Assembly (NCBI RefSeq): GCF_001610875.1
Contig: NZ_CP011272.1
Span: forward strand, 5,003,988-5,067,987
Source of the DNA: Pirellula sp. SH-Sr6A
Lineage (GTDB): Bacteria; Planctomycetota; Planctomycetia; Pirellulales; Pirellulaceae
Direction: 5' to 3'
Length of the DNA stretch: 64,000 nt
The position numbers and the translations under genes are program-made. Below the pieces are notes generated by a model. The model saw only the letters and a program-made list of their open reading frames with translations. It ran no database searches and was not told the origin of the DNA. Below, one piece after another: positions 54,854 to 63,881 of this stretch. Each line of letters opens with the position of its first letter. Position 1 is the stretch's first letter.

Positions 54854-57261
54854 GCTCCCGATCTGCCAACAATCCGACCAGCCTACTCCTGCTCGATACG
54901 GCCTACTTCTTGCTCGGTGGGTTGGTACTGTACCTTGTTCTGACGCTCCTGCCATTCGATGATCCCAATCCCCTTCGCAATGCTTGGACGTACATTCTCG
55001 GGGTTCCGACAGCATTGATCGGCCTCTCCATGCTTACCCATGTCCTCTCCAATGAGATCGTCGAACGATCGCTGCAAATCGGACTCTTAGCGAGCGTTGC
55101 ACTTCACCTTGCACTGCTCCTTTCCGCCCGTCATTGGATCCTCTTTTCCGGCTGGGGATCCCCCGATTCCATGGTTCAGCAGACGACCGTTCGCAACCAA
55201 GTGCAACGTACTCCGGTGACTTACGAACCTACCCCACCATCCGAACCTGCAGATAGACCCGACTATCTTAAACCGATTCCATTGGAACCGCCGCCGCTCG
55301 AACCGGTCCCCGCTGAAAAACAACAGACGGTCGAACATGCCGAAGTCAGCCTGGCTGTCCCGCAAGAGGCACCGGAAAGCCGTATCGCCGAACGAACCTT
55401 CTCCGTCGAAAGAAAGCGTGAAAGCGCCGCGGAACCTACACTCGCTTCGCAAGCTCGCGATTGGGAACGTCCCGAAAATATCCCCCAGTCCACTCTCAAC
55501 ACCGAAACCATCGAAGTCCCGGAACTCCGCCCCATCGAGCCCTTGACTGAGCAAATCGTTGCACCGAAGCAGATCGAAACGTCACCAACGCAAATCTCTG
55601 GGGCAACACCCCTCGCTCCAGCCCCAGATCCCACCTCGATCGAGAATCGCACACCCTCTATCGCCAAGCCACCGACATTGTCGCCCCGCAGTTCGCAGTC
55701 CGTGGAAAGAGAAATCTCAGAGAGTATGCAGCGTCTGGAGACGACCGAGGTGCTCCAATCCAGCCCCGTCAGAATGGGGACCAACGCCTCCACCCCCTTG
55801 GCATCGTCGGTTCCCGTACCCGATGTCCCATCTCCCTCGAGCCCACCGATCGGCCCAATCGATGCCACAGCTCCTCGCGATACGGGACTTCGATCTCCGC
55901 GTGCGAATCGACCTGGTGGAGAGACCGCCGTTTCTCCCGCCCCCGGACTACCCCTCGATGCGCCTCCCCAACCTGCATCGAGCTCGGATTTGGCGAGAAG
56001 GAGCCAACCTCCCTTGGCGGGACTGCAGGCTCCCGCCTTTCGCATTTCGGAATTGCCCTCGCTCGTACCCGCAGGAGACTCCTCGCTCCCATGGAAACGC
56101 CCGGACCCGGGCGGTCCTCGCATCGCCGCTTCCAGTGTCCCGGTTCCAACTCCTGCCTTCTCGCAGCGGATCCAGCGCATTCGCGAGCGAGAAACCCAAG
56201 CCTCTCAAAGCCTCGGCCCCTTGGCTCCTCAAACCGAACTCGCCATCGAACGAGGACTTGAGTTTCTAGCCGAACATCAAAGGACCGACGGCTCTTGGCA
56301 TTTAGAAGACTTTGACCAGCCCGTTCGCATGCGAAGCACCACTGCCGCCACCGCGCTGTCACTGCTGGCCTTTCAAGGGGCAGGCTACACCCATCGGCAA
56401 TTCAAATACGAACGGGTCTGCAAAGGTGCCATCGACTCGCTCCTCGCAGGCCAACAACCCAATGGGGATCTGTATCGTCGCGAGGACGAAGTCTCCGACG
56501 CGAACGCGTGGCTCTACAGCCACGCGATGGCAAGTCTGGCTCTGTGCGAAGCATACGGAATGACGCAGGACGAATCGATCCGGTCCGGTGCGCAAGCCGC
56601 CATAGACTTTCTCGTCGAAAGCCAAGATCCCGACGGGGGAGGATGGCGCTACACACCCAAGATCGGATCGGATACCAGCGTGACCGGCTGGGTGATGATG
56701 GCGTTTCAAAGCGCGGAACTGGCGGGTCTCTCCGTACCCAAAGAAGCCTACCAAGGAATCGAACGATGGTTGGAGAATTCGCAAATGCGAGAAGCTCCTT
56801 ACTTATATCGATACAACTGGCAAGCCAACACGCCGAGCACCCAACACGGCCGCATCCCCACCCCTGCCATGACGAGCGTCGGTCTCCTCATGCGTCTCTA
56901 CACCGGCTGGAAGAGAGACCATCCGAACATGCGTCGCGGCACCGATTGGCTTTTGCGATTTCTCCCTGCCGAAGGGACTCCCTCCAATCCGTCTCGCGAT
57001 ACGTACTACTGGTATTACGCCACCCAAGTCATGTTCCATGCGGGTGGAGAAAAGTGGAAGGCGTGGTATAGAGATCTCTATCCCATGTTGATTCGAACCC
57101 AGATGCAAGATGGAGAGTGGTCCGGATCCTGGGAACCGCTCGGGCCGATCCCAGACGCTTGGGGCGAATACGGTGGAAGACTGTATGTGACCACCTTAAA
57201 CCTTCTGTCCCTCGAGGTATACTACCGCCACCTACCCCTGTACGACGCGACGGCTGAGTAA
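54850..57261 (+). CDS. Membrane protein with squalene-cyclase-like (alpha6-barrel) C-terminal domain
   Basis: 803 residues. Three or so hydrophobic segments lie in the first 100 residues (for example YFLLGGLVLYLVLTLLPF and a segment near residue 80). A Pro/Ser/Glu-rich linker covers about residues 110-455. The C-terminal part (about 455-800) has alpha/alpha-barrel repeats: LEFLAEHQRTDGSWHLED, LLAGQQPNGDLYRREDE and FLVESQDPDGGGWRYTPKIG, the QW-like repeats of prenyltransferase/squalene oxidase families. The cyclase DXDD motif is not seen, so cyclisation is not claimed. Coupled to exbD by a 4-base overlap. Confidence 0.82.
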   Translation: MSSRSANNPTSLLLLDTAYFLLGGLVLYLVLTLLPFDDPNPLRNAWTYILGVPTALIGLSMLTHVLSNEIVERSLQIGLLASVALHLALLLSARHWILFSGWGSPDSMVQQTTVRNQVQRTPVTYEPTPPSEPADRPDYLKPIPLEPPPLEPVPAEKQQTVEHAEVSLAVPQEAPESRIAERTFSVERKRESAAEPTLASQARDWERPENIPQSTLNTETIEVPELRPIEPLTEQIVAPKQIETSPTQISGATPLAPAPDPTSIENRTPSIAKPPTLSPRSSQSVEREISESMQRLETTEVLQSSPVRMGTNASTPLASSVPVPDVPSPSSPPIGPIDATAPRDTGLRSPRANRPGGETAVSPAPGLPLDAPPQPASSSDLARRSQPPLAGLQAPAFRISELPSLVPAGDSSLPWKRPDPGGPRIAASSVPVPTPAFSQRIQRIRERETQASQSLGPLAPQTELAIERGLEFLAEHQRTDGSWHLEDFDQPVRMRSTTAATALSLLAFQGAGYTHRQFKYERVCKGAIDSLLAGQQPNGDLYRREDEVSDANAWLYSHAMASLALCEAYGMTQDESIRSGAQAAIDFLVESQDPDGGGWRYTPKIGSDTSVTGWVMMAFQSAELAGLSVPKEAYQGIERWLENSQMREAPYLYRYNWQANTPSTQHGRIPTPAMTSVGLLMRLYTGWKRDHPNMRRGTDWLLRFLPAEGTPSNPSRDTYYWYYATQVMFHAGGEKWKAWYRDLYPMLIRTQMQDGEWSGSWEPLGPIPDAWGEYGGRLYVTTLNLLSLEVYYRHLPLYDATAE

Positions 57262-57265
57262 CCTG

Positions 57266-57595
57266 ATGATGCACCGACCTAAATCGTTGAAACTGTCCCC
57301 CCGACGGAGCTTGGAAATCGAGTGGGACGACGGCGCTGTTCTCGATTACCCGTTTCGGCATCTGCGAGATGCGTGCCCCTGTGCGACGTGCAAGGAAAAA
57401 AAGCGAGCGAGCGATGGGAAACCAGCTAATCCTTTGGCGATCCTCGCTCCCAGCGAAACGGTCCCTCTCTCCGTTGCAGAAGTGAGGCCCGTCGGAAATT
57501 ACGCCTATAACATTGGTTTTTCGGATGGCCACTCATCGGGTCTATTTACAATAGAGTATCTCCGGCAAATCGGTAAACCGATGCCTCCCCCTTGA
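57266..57595 (+). CDS. DUF971 family protein
   Basis: 109 residues. The family pattern is present: LEIEWDDGAVLDYPFRHLRD, a CPCATC metal site, VRPVGNYAYNIGFSDGHSSG and FTIEYLRQI. DUF971 is the small N-terminal-type domain of gamma-butyrobetaine hydroxylases and is also found alone; it has been linked to iron-sulfur cluster carriers. It is 4 bases after the alpha6-barrel gene. Confidence 0.92.
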   Translation: MMHRPKSLKLSPRRSLEIEWDDGAVLDYPFRHLRDACPCATCKEKKRASDGKPANPLAILAPSETVPLSVAEVRPVGNYAYNIGFSDGHSSGLFTIEYLRQIGKPMPPP

Positions 57596-57621
57596 CCCGA
57601 TATCGGAACGCGATCGCCTCG

Positions 57622-58104
57622 ATGCCACCGTTCAATCTAGCACAATCCAACGCAGGACCATTCGCCGAAGCTGCGGATGAGTTGCTGGTTATGGGTTGGC
57701 GAGAATCGGTTTCGCTACCAGAGTTCGGCATCGACAAAATGATCGCCAAATTGGATTCCGGGGCCGTTCTTTCCAGCCTCCACGCGAGCCGAATCGAACG
57801 CTTTCGGAAAAAGGGAGAAACCTGGATCCGCTTTCTAACCTGGAGCGATGTTTTCGGAGATCAATCCTCCTATCGCTGCGAAGCTCGTTGGCTAGCGGAT
57901 CGAACCATCCGTTCGTCAAGCGGCTGCGTCGAACAACGCCCTTCTATCGAAACGATTCTCTACATCGGCGGATTCCAGTGGCCGATCGAAGTAACCCTGT
58001 GCGATCGATCGTCGCTGGAATGCAAACTTCTTTTGGGCCGATCCGCGCTCGCCGAGCGATGCTTGATCGATTGCTCTCGCCAGCATCTATACAGCAGACC
58101 CTGA
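57622..58104 (+). CDS. Retropepsin-like (COG4067 / RimK-associated) protein
   Basis: 160 residues from the ATG at 57622; a TTG at 57592 overlapping the DUF971 stop codon is an alternative start. The core is MGWRESVSLPEFGIDKMIAK followed by LDSGAVLSSLHA: Asp45-Ser46-Gly47 in the place of the DTG active-site triad. Family members are annotated as ATP-dependent zinc proteases without good proof. The ending KLLLGRSALAERCLID resembles the second half of the fold. Confidence 0.78.
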   Translation: MPPFNLAQSNAGPFAEAADELLVMGWRESVSLPEFGIDKMIAKLDSGAVLSSLHASRIERFRKKGETWIRFLTWSDVFGDQSSYRCEARWLADRTIRSSSGCVEQRPSIETILYIGGFQWPIEVTLCDRSSLECKLLLGRSALAERCLIDCSRQHLYSRP

Positions 58105-58163
58105 CCTTCCCTCACAAATCTAGATGAGGACGGCGCACGCGCCTCGTTGTGAGATGGCCCCCA

Positions 58164-58193
58164 CTCGCGAAACCTAGGCTCGCGAAACCTAAG
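58164..58193. repeat. 15-bp tandem duplication at the clpS stop codon
   Basis: Two adjacent copies of ctcgcgaaacctagg (58164-58178 and 58179-58193) differ at one base. The second copy contains the clpS stop codon (TAG on the minus strand at 58191-58189). It looks like a local replication-slippage duplication; no function is visible. Confidence 0.8.
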
Positions 58194-58530
58194 CTGTGGT
58201 CGGCTCGATCGATGCGGACATGCTGCCGTTCGGGGACGAACTGTGGGGATCGCTCCCATAGGCCTGTATCTGGTCTCGCTTCAGCTCCGCCACTTCCTTG
58301 CTCGTGGTGTAGCAAACGGCACGACCTTTCATATCGACCTCTTCAGCAATCTTTAACGCTTCGATCGCAGAATGATGGAACAGACGTTGCATCATTTCGA
58401 TGACGTAATCGTAAGTGTGAATGGGATCGTCCCACAAAATCACGTTGTATCGTGGCGGCCTCTTGGGCGCAGGCTTTTTCGCAATGGGGCGAACGATTGG
58501 TTCAGCGACGGCAGAATCCGATGCAGCCAT
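58189..58530 (-). CDS. clpS: ATP-dependent Clp protease adaptor ClpS
   Basis: 113 residues. Delivers N-end-rule substrates to ClpAP. The core is PRYNVILWDDPIHTYDYVIE (conserved NDDxTP-type loop), MMQRLFHHSAIEALKIAEEV and GRAVCYTTSKEVAELKRDQI. The N-terminus is a Pro/Lys-rich extension; the end (SSSPNGSMSASIEPTTA) is also longer than usual. The stop codon lies in a 15-bp tandem duplication. Confidence 0.94.
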   Translation of the reverse strand: MAASDSAVAEPIVRPIAKKPAPKRPPRYNVILWDDPIHTYDYVIEMMQRLFHHSAIEALKIAEEVDMKGRAVCYTTSKEVAELKRDQIQAYGSDPHSSSPNGSMSASIEPTTA

Positions 58531-58767
58531 GGGAATCTCAACAACAAGTCTAGAAGGAGGTTACATTCTCCCCGATCCGAAAGTCGTCAGAATCCGAGCG
58601 ACCGATCGAGGAGCCCCTATTTTAAGGGGTGCCTAGGGTGTTCTGGCAAGCAGAATTCATTCGAAAAGAAGAATCGCCAAGGAACGATTTCCAAGAGAAT
58701 CAGCTACGACCCGCAAAACCGGGAAAGTTTCGTCAGCTTGCTCACTCTCCCGAAAACGAACGTTCGA

Positions 58768-59496
58768 CTACGTCTCGAAAAGCCCTTCCTCAGGCAGGAC
58801 GAGCCCCGGCAAATCGACCTGCACGCGGTTAACCTCCCGGCTCACGCGACGGCAGTGCAAGGACCCCGACGGGGCTGGTGCCAGCGAATCGTGAAGATCG
58901 GTTTCCCCCAACACTTTGCCCCGATCGGCCAGCCAAGCCATTACCTCTTCCCCTGTCCACTGCATGGCCGGCATCCGATCATGCACCCTGCGGGTATCGT
59001 CGTTTGCAGGAACCGTAATAACCGTCGCACTCGAAACATCACGCTCCGGATGAATGCGGTGATTCGTCGTCCACAATCCCGCCATTCCAAACGGTTTCTC
59101 CTCCGGTGCATGAATCCAATACGGGGTCTTCTGCTTACTCTCCGTTGCCTGCCATTCGTAATACCCGTCCGCCAAGATGGTGCATCGATTGGTTTGGACC
59201 AAGTTCTTAAACGAACTCTTCTCCAGCAAGGTCTCGCTCCTCGCATTGAACATGCTGTAGGCGCTTTGAAGAGATTCGGCCCAAGCAGGTACCAGCCCCC
59301 AGCGCATTGGCTCGATGCAATAGCTCCCGTTCCCTTGCTCTCGAAGAATGAGAATGGACTGCGTCGGAGCGATGTTGTAGCGAGGTGCCCAGCCCGTGAC
59401 GCGCGACGTGTCGATCAGCTTGCGGAACGATTCCGAGGGAAACAAACTTTCCAGCCAATCAGCGACCGGGGTTTTCAGAGTAAATCGCCCGCACAC
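58768..59496 (-). CDS. SRAP-domain protein (YedK/HMCES-like)
   Basis: 242 residues. Starts MCGRFTL with the catalytic Cys2, followed by RYNIAPTQ, MRWGLVPAWAE, FNARSETLLEKSSFKNLV and CTILADGYYEWQ. These are the marks of the SRAP family, which forms a covalent thiazolidine link to abasic sites in single-stranded DNA. The 237 bases between it and clpS show no gene. It is 20 bases after the dGTPase-like gene. Confidence 0.94.
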   Translation of the reverse strand: MCGRFTLKTPVADWLESLFPSESFRKLIDTSRVTGWAPRYNIAPTQSILILREQGNGSYCIEPMRWGLVPAWAESLQSAYSMFNARSETLLEKSSFKNLVQTNRCTILADGYYEWQATESKQKTPYWIHAPEEKPFGMAGLWTTNHRIHPERDVSSATVITVPANDDTRRVHDRMPAMQWTGEEVMAWLADRGKVLGETDLHDSLAPAPSGSLHCRRVSREVNRVQVDLPGLVLPEEGLFET

Positions 59497-59516
59497 GGTT
59501 GGTCACTCCCCGGAGA

Positions 59517-60671
59517 CTAGCTCCAATCGGCCCCGCGGGGTCGCCCCATTTCAACAAGATGCAAATACTGATCATCGCAGAATCGATCGGTCATCCCCGC
59601 CACGTAAGTCGCAATCGTTCGCTCCAACCCCCAAGTAGTCACCCAAGCCTGGAATCGAATTGGCAACCGGTCCGGATGCGACTTGAGCAATCGGAATAAC
59701 TGATGAATACGCGTAGCAGCCCGTTGCCGAATCTCGGTGAGCTTGGGATGCCGGTACACATGGTCGAAAAGAAACTCCTCCAACTCCTCTTTGTCCGATT
59801 CGAACTCGGAGGACATCGAGAGACGAATCCCAAGATCTTGGACACCCGTCGTATCGAGATTCCGAACGTCGTGAAGTGTCTCCAAGGAATTCGTGAGGAA
59901 GTCTCGCATCTGCACGTCGAGCAGAGCATGCACCAACATCTGCCGTTTCCACTCGGGAGCCGCGTCCTCGATCGGAGCGATCTGCTTGGCTCTTTGCACC
60001 AAACTCAGTCCCGACAATTGCTCCCAACTCAATAGCCCCAATTTGATCGCATCATCGACGTCGTGCGCATCGTAGGCCATGCTGTCGGCGGCATCCACCA
60101 CCTGCATCTCCAACATAGGAGCTCGCCCGGAATCCTTGTCCGAACGAAACTCCTGCCCTGCTAGTACTTCTCGCGTTAGGTTCAAGCCCGAGTATTCGGT
60201 GTATCGCTGCTCCACCTTGGTCACCAACTCGAGCGCAAATCGATTGTGCGAGAATCCGCCAACACTATGCGTGCATTCGTCCAGAGCGTCTTCACCGCAG
60301 TGCCCAAACGGTGGGTGCCCGATGTCATGCAACAACGCCATTGCCTCGATGAGGTCTTCATTGAGTTGCAGCGACCGACCGATCGTTCTCGCCAGGGACG
60401 AGACTTCGTTGGTGTGCGTCAGTCGCGTACGGTGATAATCCCCCATATCCCCCGTAAAGACCTGCATCTTGCCACTCAGTCGCCGAAAAGCAGCACTGTG
60501 GAGAACGCGATCCCGATCTCGTTGGAACGGGCTGCGATACGGGTGCACCTCTTCCGGGAACTCGCGCCCCGCGCTCTGGGCACTGAACATCGCATAAGGC
60601 GCTAGAAGCAACCTTTCGCGATGCTGCCAGCTCATCATCGTGTGAGAAGCGTGTACGGTTGTTCGGTTCAT
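59517..60671 (-). CDS. dgt: Deoxyguanosinetriphosphate triphosphohydrolase-like protein
   Basis: 384 residues. HD-domain phosphohydrolase of the dGTPase family: PYRSPFQRDRDRVLHSAAFR, the first His in RTRLTHTNEVSSLARTIGR, the metal motif ALLHDIGHPPFGHCGEDAL and later DAADSMAYDAHDVDDAI with the last Asp. Removes triphosphate from dNTPs in characterised members. It precedes the SRAP gene closely, which suits a shared role in DNA precursor quality or repair. Confidence 0.9.
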   Translation of the reverse strand: MNRTTVHASHTMMSWQHRERLLLAPYAMFSAQSAGREFPEEVHPYRSPFQRDRDRVLHSAAFRRLSGKMQVFTGDMGDYHRTRLTHTNEVSSLARTIGRSLQLNEDLIEAMALLHDIGHPPFGHCGEDALDECTHSVGGFSHNRFALELVTKVEQRYTEYSGLNLTREVLAGQEFRSDKDSGRAPMLEMQVVDAADSMAYDAHDVDDAIKLGLLSWEQLSGLSLVQRAKQIAPIEDAAPEWKRQMLVHALLDVQMRDFLTNSLETLHDVRNLDTTGVQDLGIRLSMSSEFESDKEELEEFLFDHVYRHPKLTEIRQRAATRIHQLFRLLKSHPDRLPIRFQAWVTTWGLERTIATYVAGMTDRFCDDQYLHLVEMGRPRGADWS

Positions 60672-60782
60672 GGAAGATTGGTTCCGGTGGATTTTCGTTC
60701 TCCTATTTCACCAAAACCACCTTGTGAGCGAAAGTCCAGTCCTCGTGAATTCAATGCGCCAGCGGCTGATTTGTCCAGATAG

Positions 60783-62360
60783 CTATTTAGCAAATCGTAT
60801 GGAAAGCTCAGAGCGCACGCCATTAACCGGGACTGTCATTAGTCTCGCGGAGCTTCCCTCAAGTTTGTATTGCAGCGGCGACATGGTAGCCGGGTCCACG
60901 CTTACTGGGACAGGCAATTGCCCCAAGTCGCTCGGTAATTGACCTTGGTGAAAGGCCCCATACATCCGAATCCCTTCTAAAGCTTTGATGATCGCGAGAT
61001 TCTGCTGCAGTCGAATAGACGCCTTTTGAATGCCAATCAACGAAGGAAGCAGCGAGCAAGGCATTCGCGTCCAACGCCCCAGCGGGTGTTTCTTTTGATC
61101 TCCCATTCGAGCCTCTACCTGCTCCAAATTTTTCAGACAGTCTGGGGTCGGCGCGTAGAGCCACTTGAAGTACTCGTCTCGCATTCGTTCGTAGTGCAGC
61201 TTCATCGCGAGAAAGATCGCTTGCGCGTTCCCATATCGCTCAACTTGCTCCTTCGTCATTCCACATGCATCTACCAGATAGACTCTTGCTGCAGTGTGCT
61301 CCGACTCAATCGCTTTCCGGATGGCTCCCTCCCGTTCATCGCGTGACAAGCTCCCGAAAGACGTCTCGCTAACATCGAGCCCGCGGTCTTCAGGTGTTTC
61401 GACAGGAAAGTCCTCGGTGTAGGTTGCGAACTGTTGAATCACTCCCTCCCAAAAGGAATCCGGTTTAGGCTCCTCGGTGATGGAGCGCCAAGATTTGAAC
61501 TGCATCTCGATAAAATTCGCCTCGATACTGATCGACTTACCGAAACTAACCAAGGGGTCTGGCATGGTCGCAATCGCCCAGTAGAGATTCGGGCAATCAG
61601 CTCGCTGAACCACATGCAGCGCGTCGGACTGCGCAATGGACGCAATTGCTATCCCCACCACACCCGAAATGATGAAATCGTCTTGACCTAAATGCCGAGC
61701 CAAGGCGAACTGCTGCGAAAGAACGCGAATCGCGTCATCCGTTTTTCCTTCAGCGATCGCCAGTCGACAGCGAATGCTTTGGGTACTTGCAAGATCCCGC
61801 ATCACTTGGATCTCGGGTATCAGATAGCCGATCGGGTTATCGGATTCCTTGATGTTCCTATCCATCTCAAACACCGATCGCATCCTCGCTTCCTCGAGCA
61901 GGAATGGCTGGAACGAGAACAATTCGAGATACTTGCGAACTTCCTCCACTGGCAACTCGCTGGGGTCCATTTCCAGATACGAATAGGGGGCGACGTCAGC
62001 AAGCTCTTTGCCTTGTTCCTTGGCTTTGATGGCCGCCTCCTTCTGCAAGCGACTCAATTCATCTCTCGCTGCATTTTGCTCGAAAAACCCTGTCGCTTTC
62101 AGATAGTAAGTCGCTGCATTTCCGGGCTTTGCATGAAATGCCTCCGGTAGTAACCGAATACGTAACGCAGGAACCGTCTCTGCCATCGGATGCAGGACAA
62201 GCGACCGCTTCCGAGTGCTTATGCCACTCTCTGGATCTACCACCGTTTCGTAGTCATCTGCCATGGAGATGGAACCCATCGCAAGACCTGCGGGCATTGC
62301 TAAACAACCGAGCAATAGAACACGACGCAAACGTTGTACAAGACTGATTTGAGAACACAT
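60783..62360 (-). CDS. Secreted protein of unknown function
   Basis: 525 residues with a signal peptide (LRRVLLLGCLAMPAGLAMG). The rest is a soluble helical protein with no named domain; segments such as EQFALARHLGQDDFIISGVV-like (residues about 220-240) and AFHQGQLPSDLGQLPVPVS near the end resemble other planctomycete-only secreted proteins. It is the last of three minus-strand genes that begin with a sigma factor. Confidence 0.6.
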   Translation of the reverse strand: MCSQISLVQRLRRVLLLGCLAMPAGLAMGSISMADDYETVVDPESGISTRKRSLVLHPMAETVPALRIRLLPEAFHAKPGNAATYYLKATGFFEQNAARDELSRLQKEAAIKAKEQGKELADVAPYSYLEMDPSELPVEEVRKYLELFSFQPFLLEEARMRSVFEMDRNIKESDNPIGYLIPEIQVMRDLASTQSIRCRLAIAEGKTDDAIRVLSQQFALARHLGQDDFIISGVVGIAIASIAQSDALHVVQRADCPNLYWAIATMPDPLVSFGKSISIEANFIEMQFKSWRSITEEPKPDSFWEGVIQQFATYTEDFPVETPEDRGLDVSETSFGSLSRDEREGAIRKAIESEHTAARVYLVDACGMTKEQVERYGNAQAIFLAMKLHYERMRDEYFKWLYAPTPDCLKNLEQVEARMGDQKKHPLGRWTRMPCSLLPSLIGIQKASIRLQQNLAIIKALEGIRMYGAFHQGQLPSDLGQLPVPVSVDPATMSPLQYKLEGSSARLMTVPVNGVRSELSIRFAK

Positions 62361-62461
62361 GAATGCACCTTCAGTATCAAATAAATAAAACAGTATCGAA
62401 ACAATAAGCCCTCGATCCCTTGAACAGCCTGAGCTCGCCCCTCGGCTCCCGCCTAGAGTCG

Positions 62462-62545
62462 CATTTCGCTCCGCGAAATGGCGAACTTGGCCCCCCTCGC
62501 CCCGCTTCGGGGAGAGGGGCTGGGGGTGAGGGGTTTCGCCCCCTC
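62462..62545. repeat. Three consecutive hairpins (REP-like) after the anti-sigma-type gene
   Basis: Three stem-loops lie one after another: catttcgc/gcgaaatg (62462-62480, 3-base loop), cccctcgccccg/cggggagagggg (62493-62519, one mismatch) and gagggg/cccctc (62528-62545). The middle one is the GC-rich type found scattered in many bacterial genomes. The last overlaps the stop codon of the gene at 62545. It may act as a mRNA-stabilising or partial terminator element. Confidence 0.6.
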
Positions 62546-63153
62546 TAAGTCGTAGGCTTATCCCACTCGCTCAGAAGCGATTCCCAAGCCTTGGGAGTAA
62601 GCGTCTTACGTAAACCAAATGGCTGACTCATCCGCTCGTCGGCTTGAATCGCGGCTTTGGCATTCTCCTCATTGGTCCTATAGGCTTCCTCCACAGGACC
62701 TAGCTTCGTCGCCGTCAAAATGCGCAGTTCCAATCCTTCTCGTAGAGACAGCAACTCATCAACAAGTCGCAAATCGGCTCGCCGGATCGAAATCTCTTCC
62801 CACCCCTTCTCAAATCGATCGGACTTACCCATCGATTTGGAATCGCTGGTCACAATCGACTCAACCGATGGCAGCGTTCGCATTTTCGGCGTCTCCACTT
62901 TGACCGGCATCATCTTCACTGCCATGAACATCGCGGCGGCACCAATCAAAACTCCGGATGACCAACTCAGCCATGCGGACCTCGAGGGCTGATGCACATT
63001 AAGCACCGTTTGTTCTACCACTTTCTGATGCGATGCCGGACGATCGCCTGAAGCGTTTTGTATCAACTCCCAATCCAGTTTCGGAGCTCGCGGCTGCAGA
63101 TGTCGCAATCGCTGAACATCGCTTCCATGCTCGCTATTGAAATCCATATTCAT
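62545..63153 (-). CDS. Single-pass membrane protein, probable anti-sigma
   Basis: 202 residues. A membrane segment lies at about residues 63-82 (SWSSGVLIGAAAMFMAVKMM). The N-terminal 60 residues would be cytoplasmic and the rest outside. No zinc-finger or named anti-sigma domain is seen. It overlaps the sigma factor gene by 4 bases, the usual arrangement for a sigma factor and its regulator, so an anti-sigma role is inferred. Confidence 0.62.
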   Translation of the reverse strand: MNMDFNSEHGSDVQRLRHLQPRAPKLDWELIQNASGDRPASHQKVVEQTVLNVHQPSRSAWLSWSSGVLIGAAAMFMAVKMMPVKVETPKMRTLPSVESIVTSDSKSMGKSDRFEKGWEEISIRRADLRLVDELLSLREGLELRILTATKLGPVEEAYRTNEENAKAAIQADERMSQPFGLRKTLTPKAWESLLSEWDKPTT

Positions 63154-63644
63154 CTCAGGTCTCCTGACGGACTATGAAATCGTTCACGGAACCTCTCCAT
63201 ACTCTTGACGAAATACCGATACGCGGTCGATGTAGAGGTGTCAGTCAATTCGGCGATCTGCTCAAACGTAAGATCCCCCCAGATCTTCGCTGTAACGATC
63301 TCGCGTTCCAAAGGGCCTAACTCGCCTATCCATTCGGAAACGCATTGCGCATCCAAGGAAACGCCCGGATCCTCTTCAAACCACGAGTCCCCTGCTAACG
63401 CAACCACCGCTTGATGATTGGCTCGCCTTCGGTCGGCCCTGGCCTGGTTCATCGCCTTATTCTTGACAACGCGATACATCCAACCGAGCAGATTGTCGGG
63501 TAGCTCCATACGACGCGCCAGGTCGATCAACGCCTCTTGCAACGCATCGTCGGGATTCGAGCAGAACTGGCGAGCATAAAGAACCAATGCGGAGCCATGC
63601 TGCTCCACAAAGCTTCGAATCTCTCGCTCCGCATTCCAAGACAT
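63150..63644 (-). CDS. ECF-type RNA polymerase sigma factor
   Basis: 164 residues. Region 2: LYARQFCSNPDDALQEALID and LLGWMYRVVKNKAMNQARAD. Region 4: LGPLEREIVTAKIWGDLTFE and IAELTDTSTSTAYRYFVKSM. It is shorter than the first ECF factor of the window and belongs to a different subtype. The next gene overlaps its end by 4 bases. Confidence 0.9.
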   Translation of the reverse strand: MSWNAEREIRSFVEQHGSALVLYARQFCSNPDDALQEALIDLARRMELPDNLLGWMYRVVKNKAMNQARADRRRANHQAVVALAGDSWFEEDPGVSLDAQCVSEWIGELGPLEREIVTAKIWGDLTFEQIAELTDTSTSTAYRYFVKSMERFRERFHSPSGDLR

Positions 63645-63881
63645 GCTTTCCCGTCGACTTGTTCAAGGTGAATCAACCGCCAGGAAAACGGCGGATCGGA
63701 CACTACACTAACAAGTCACCAGCGAAGAAGACTTATTTCAACAGGCCCCAAAAAAGATCGGAAAGCGAGGAAGCTTGCTTTCCGTCCACAACCAAACAAT
63801 CCCATCCCTGGCGGGGCGCTGCGCATGAGCGCTACAAAAGAATGCTACGGATGGGCGCAGCCAACGGGCAATGAGTGACCA

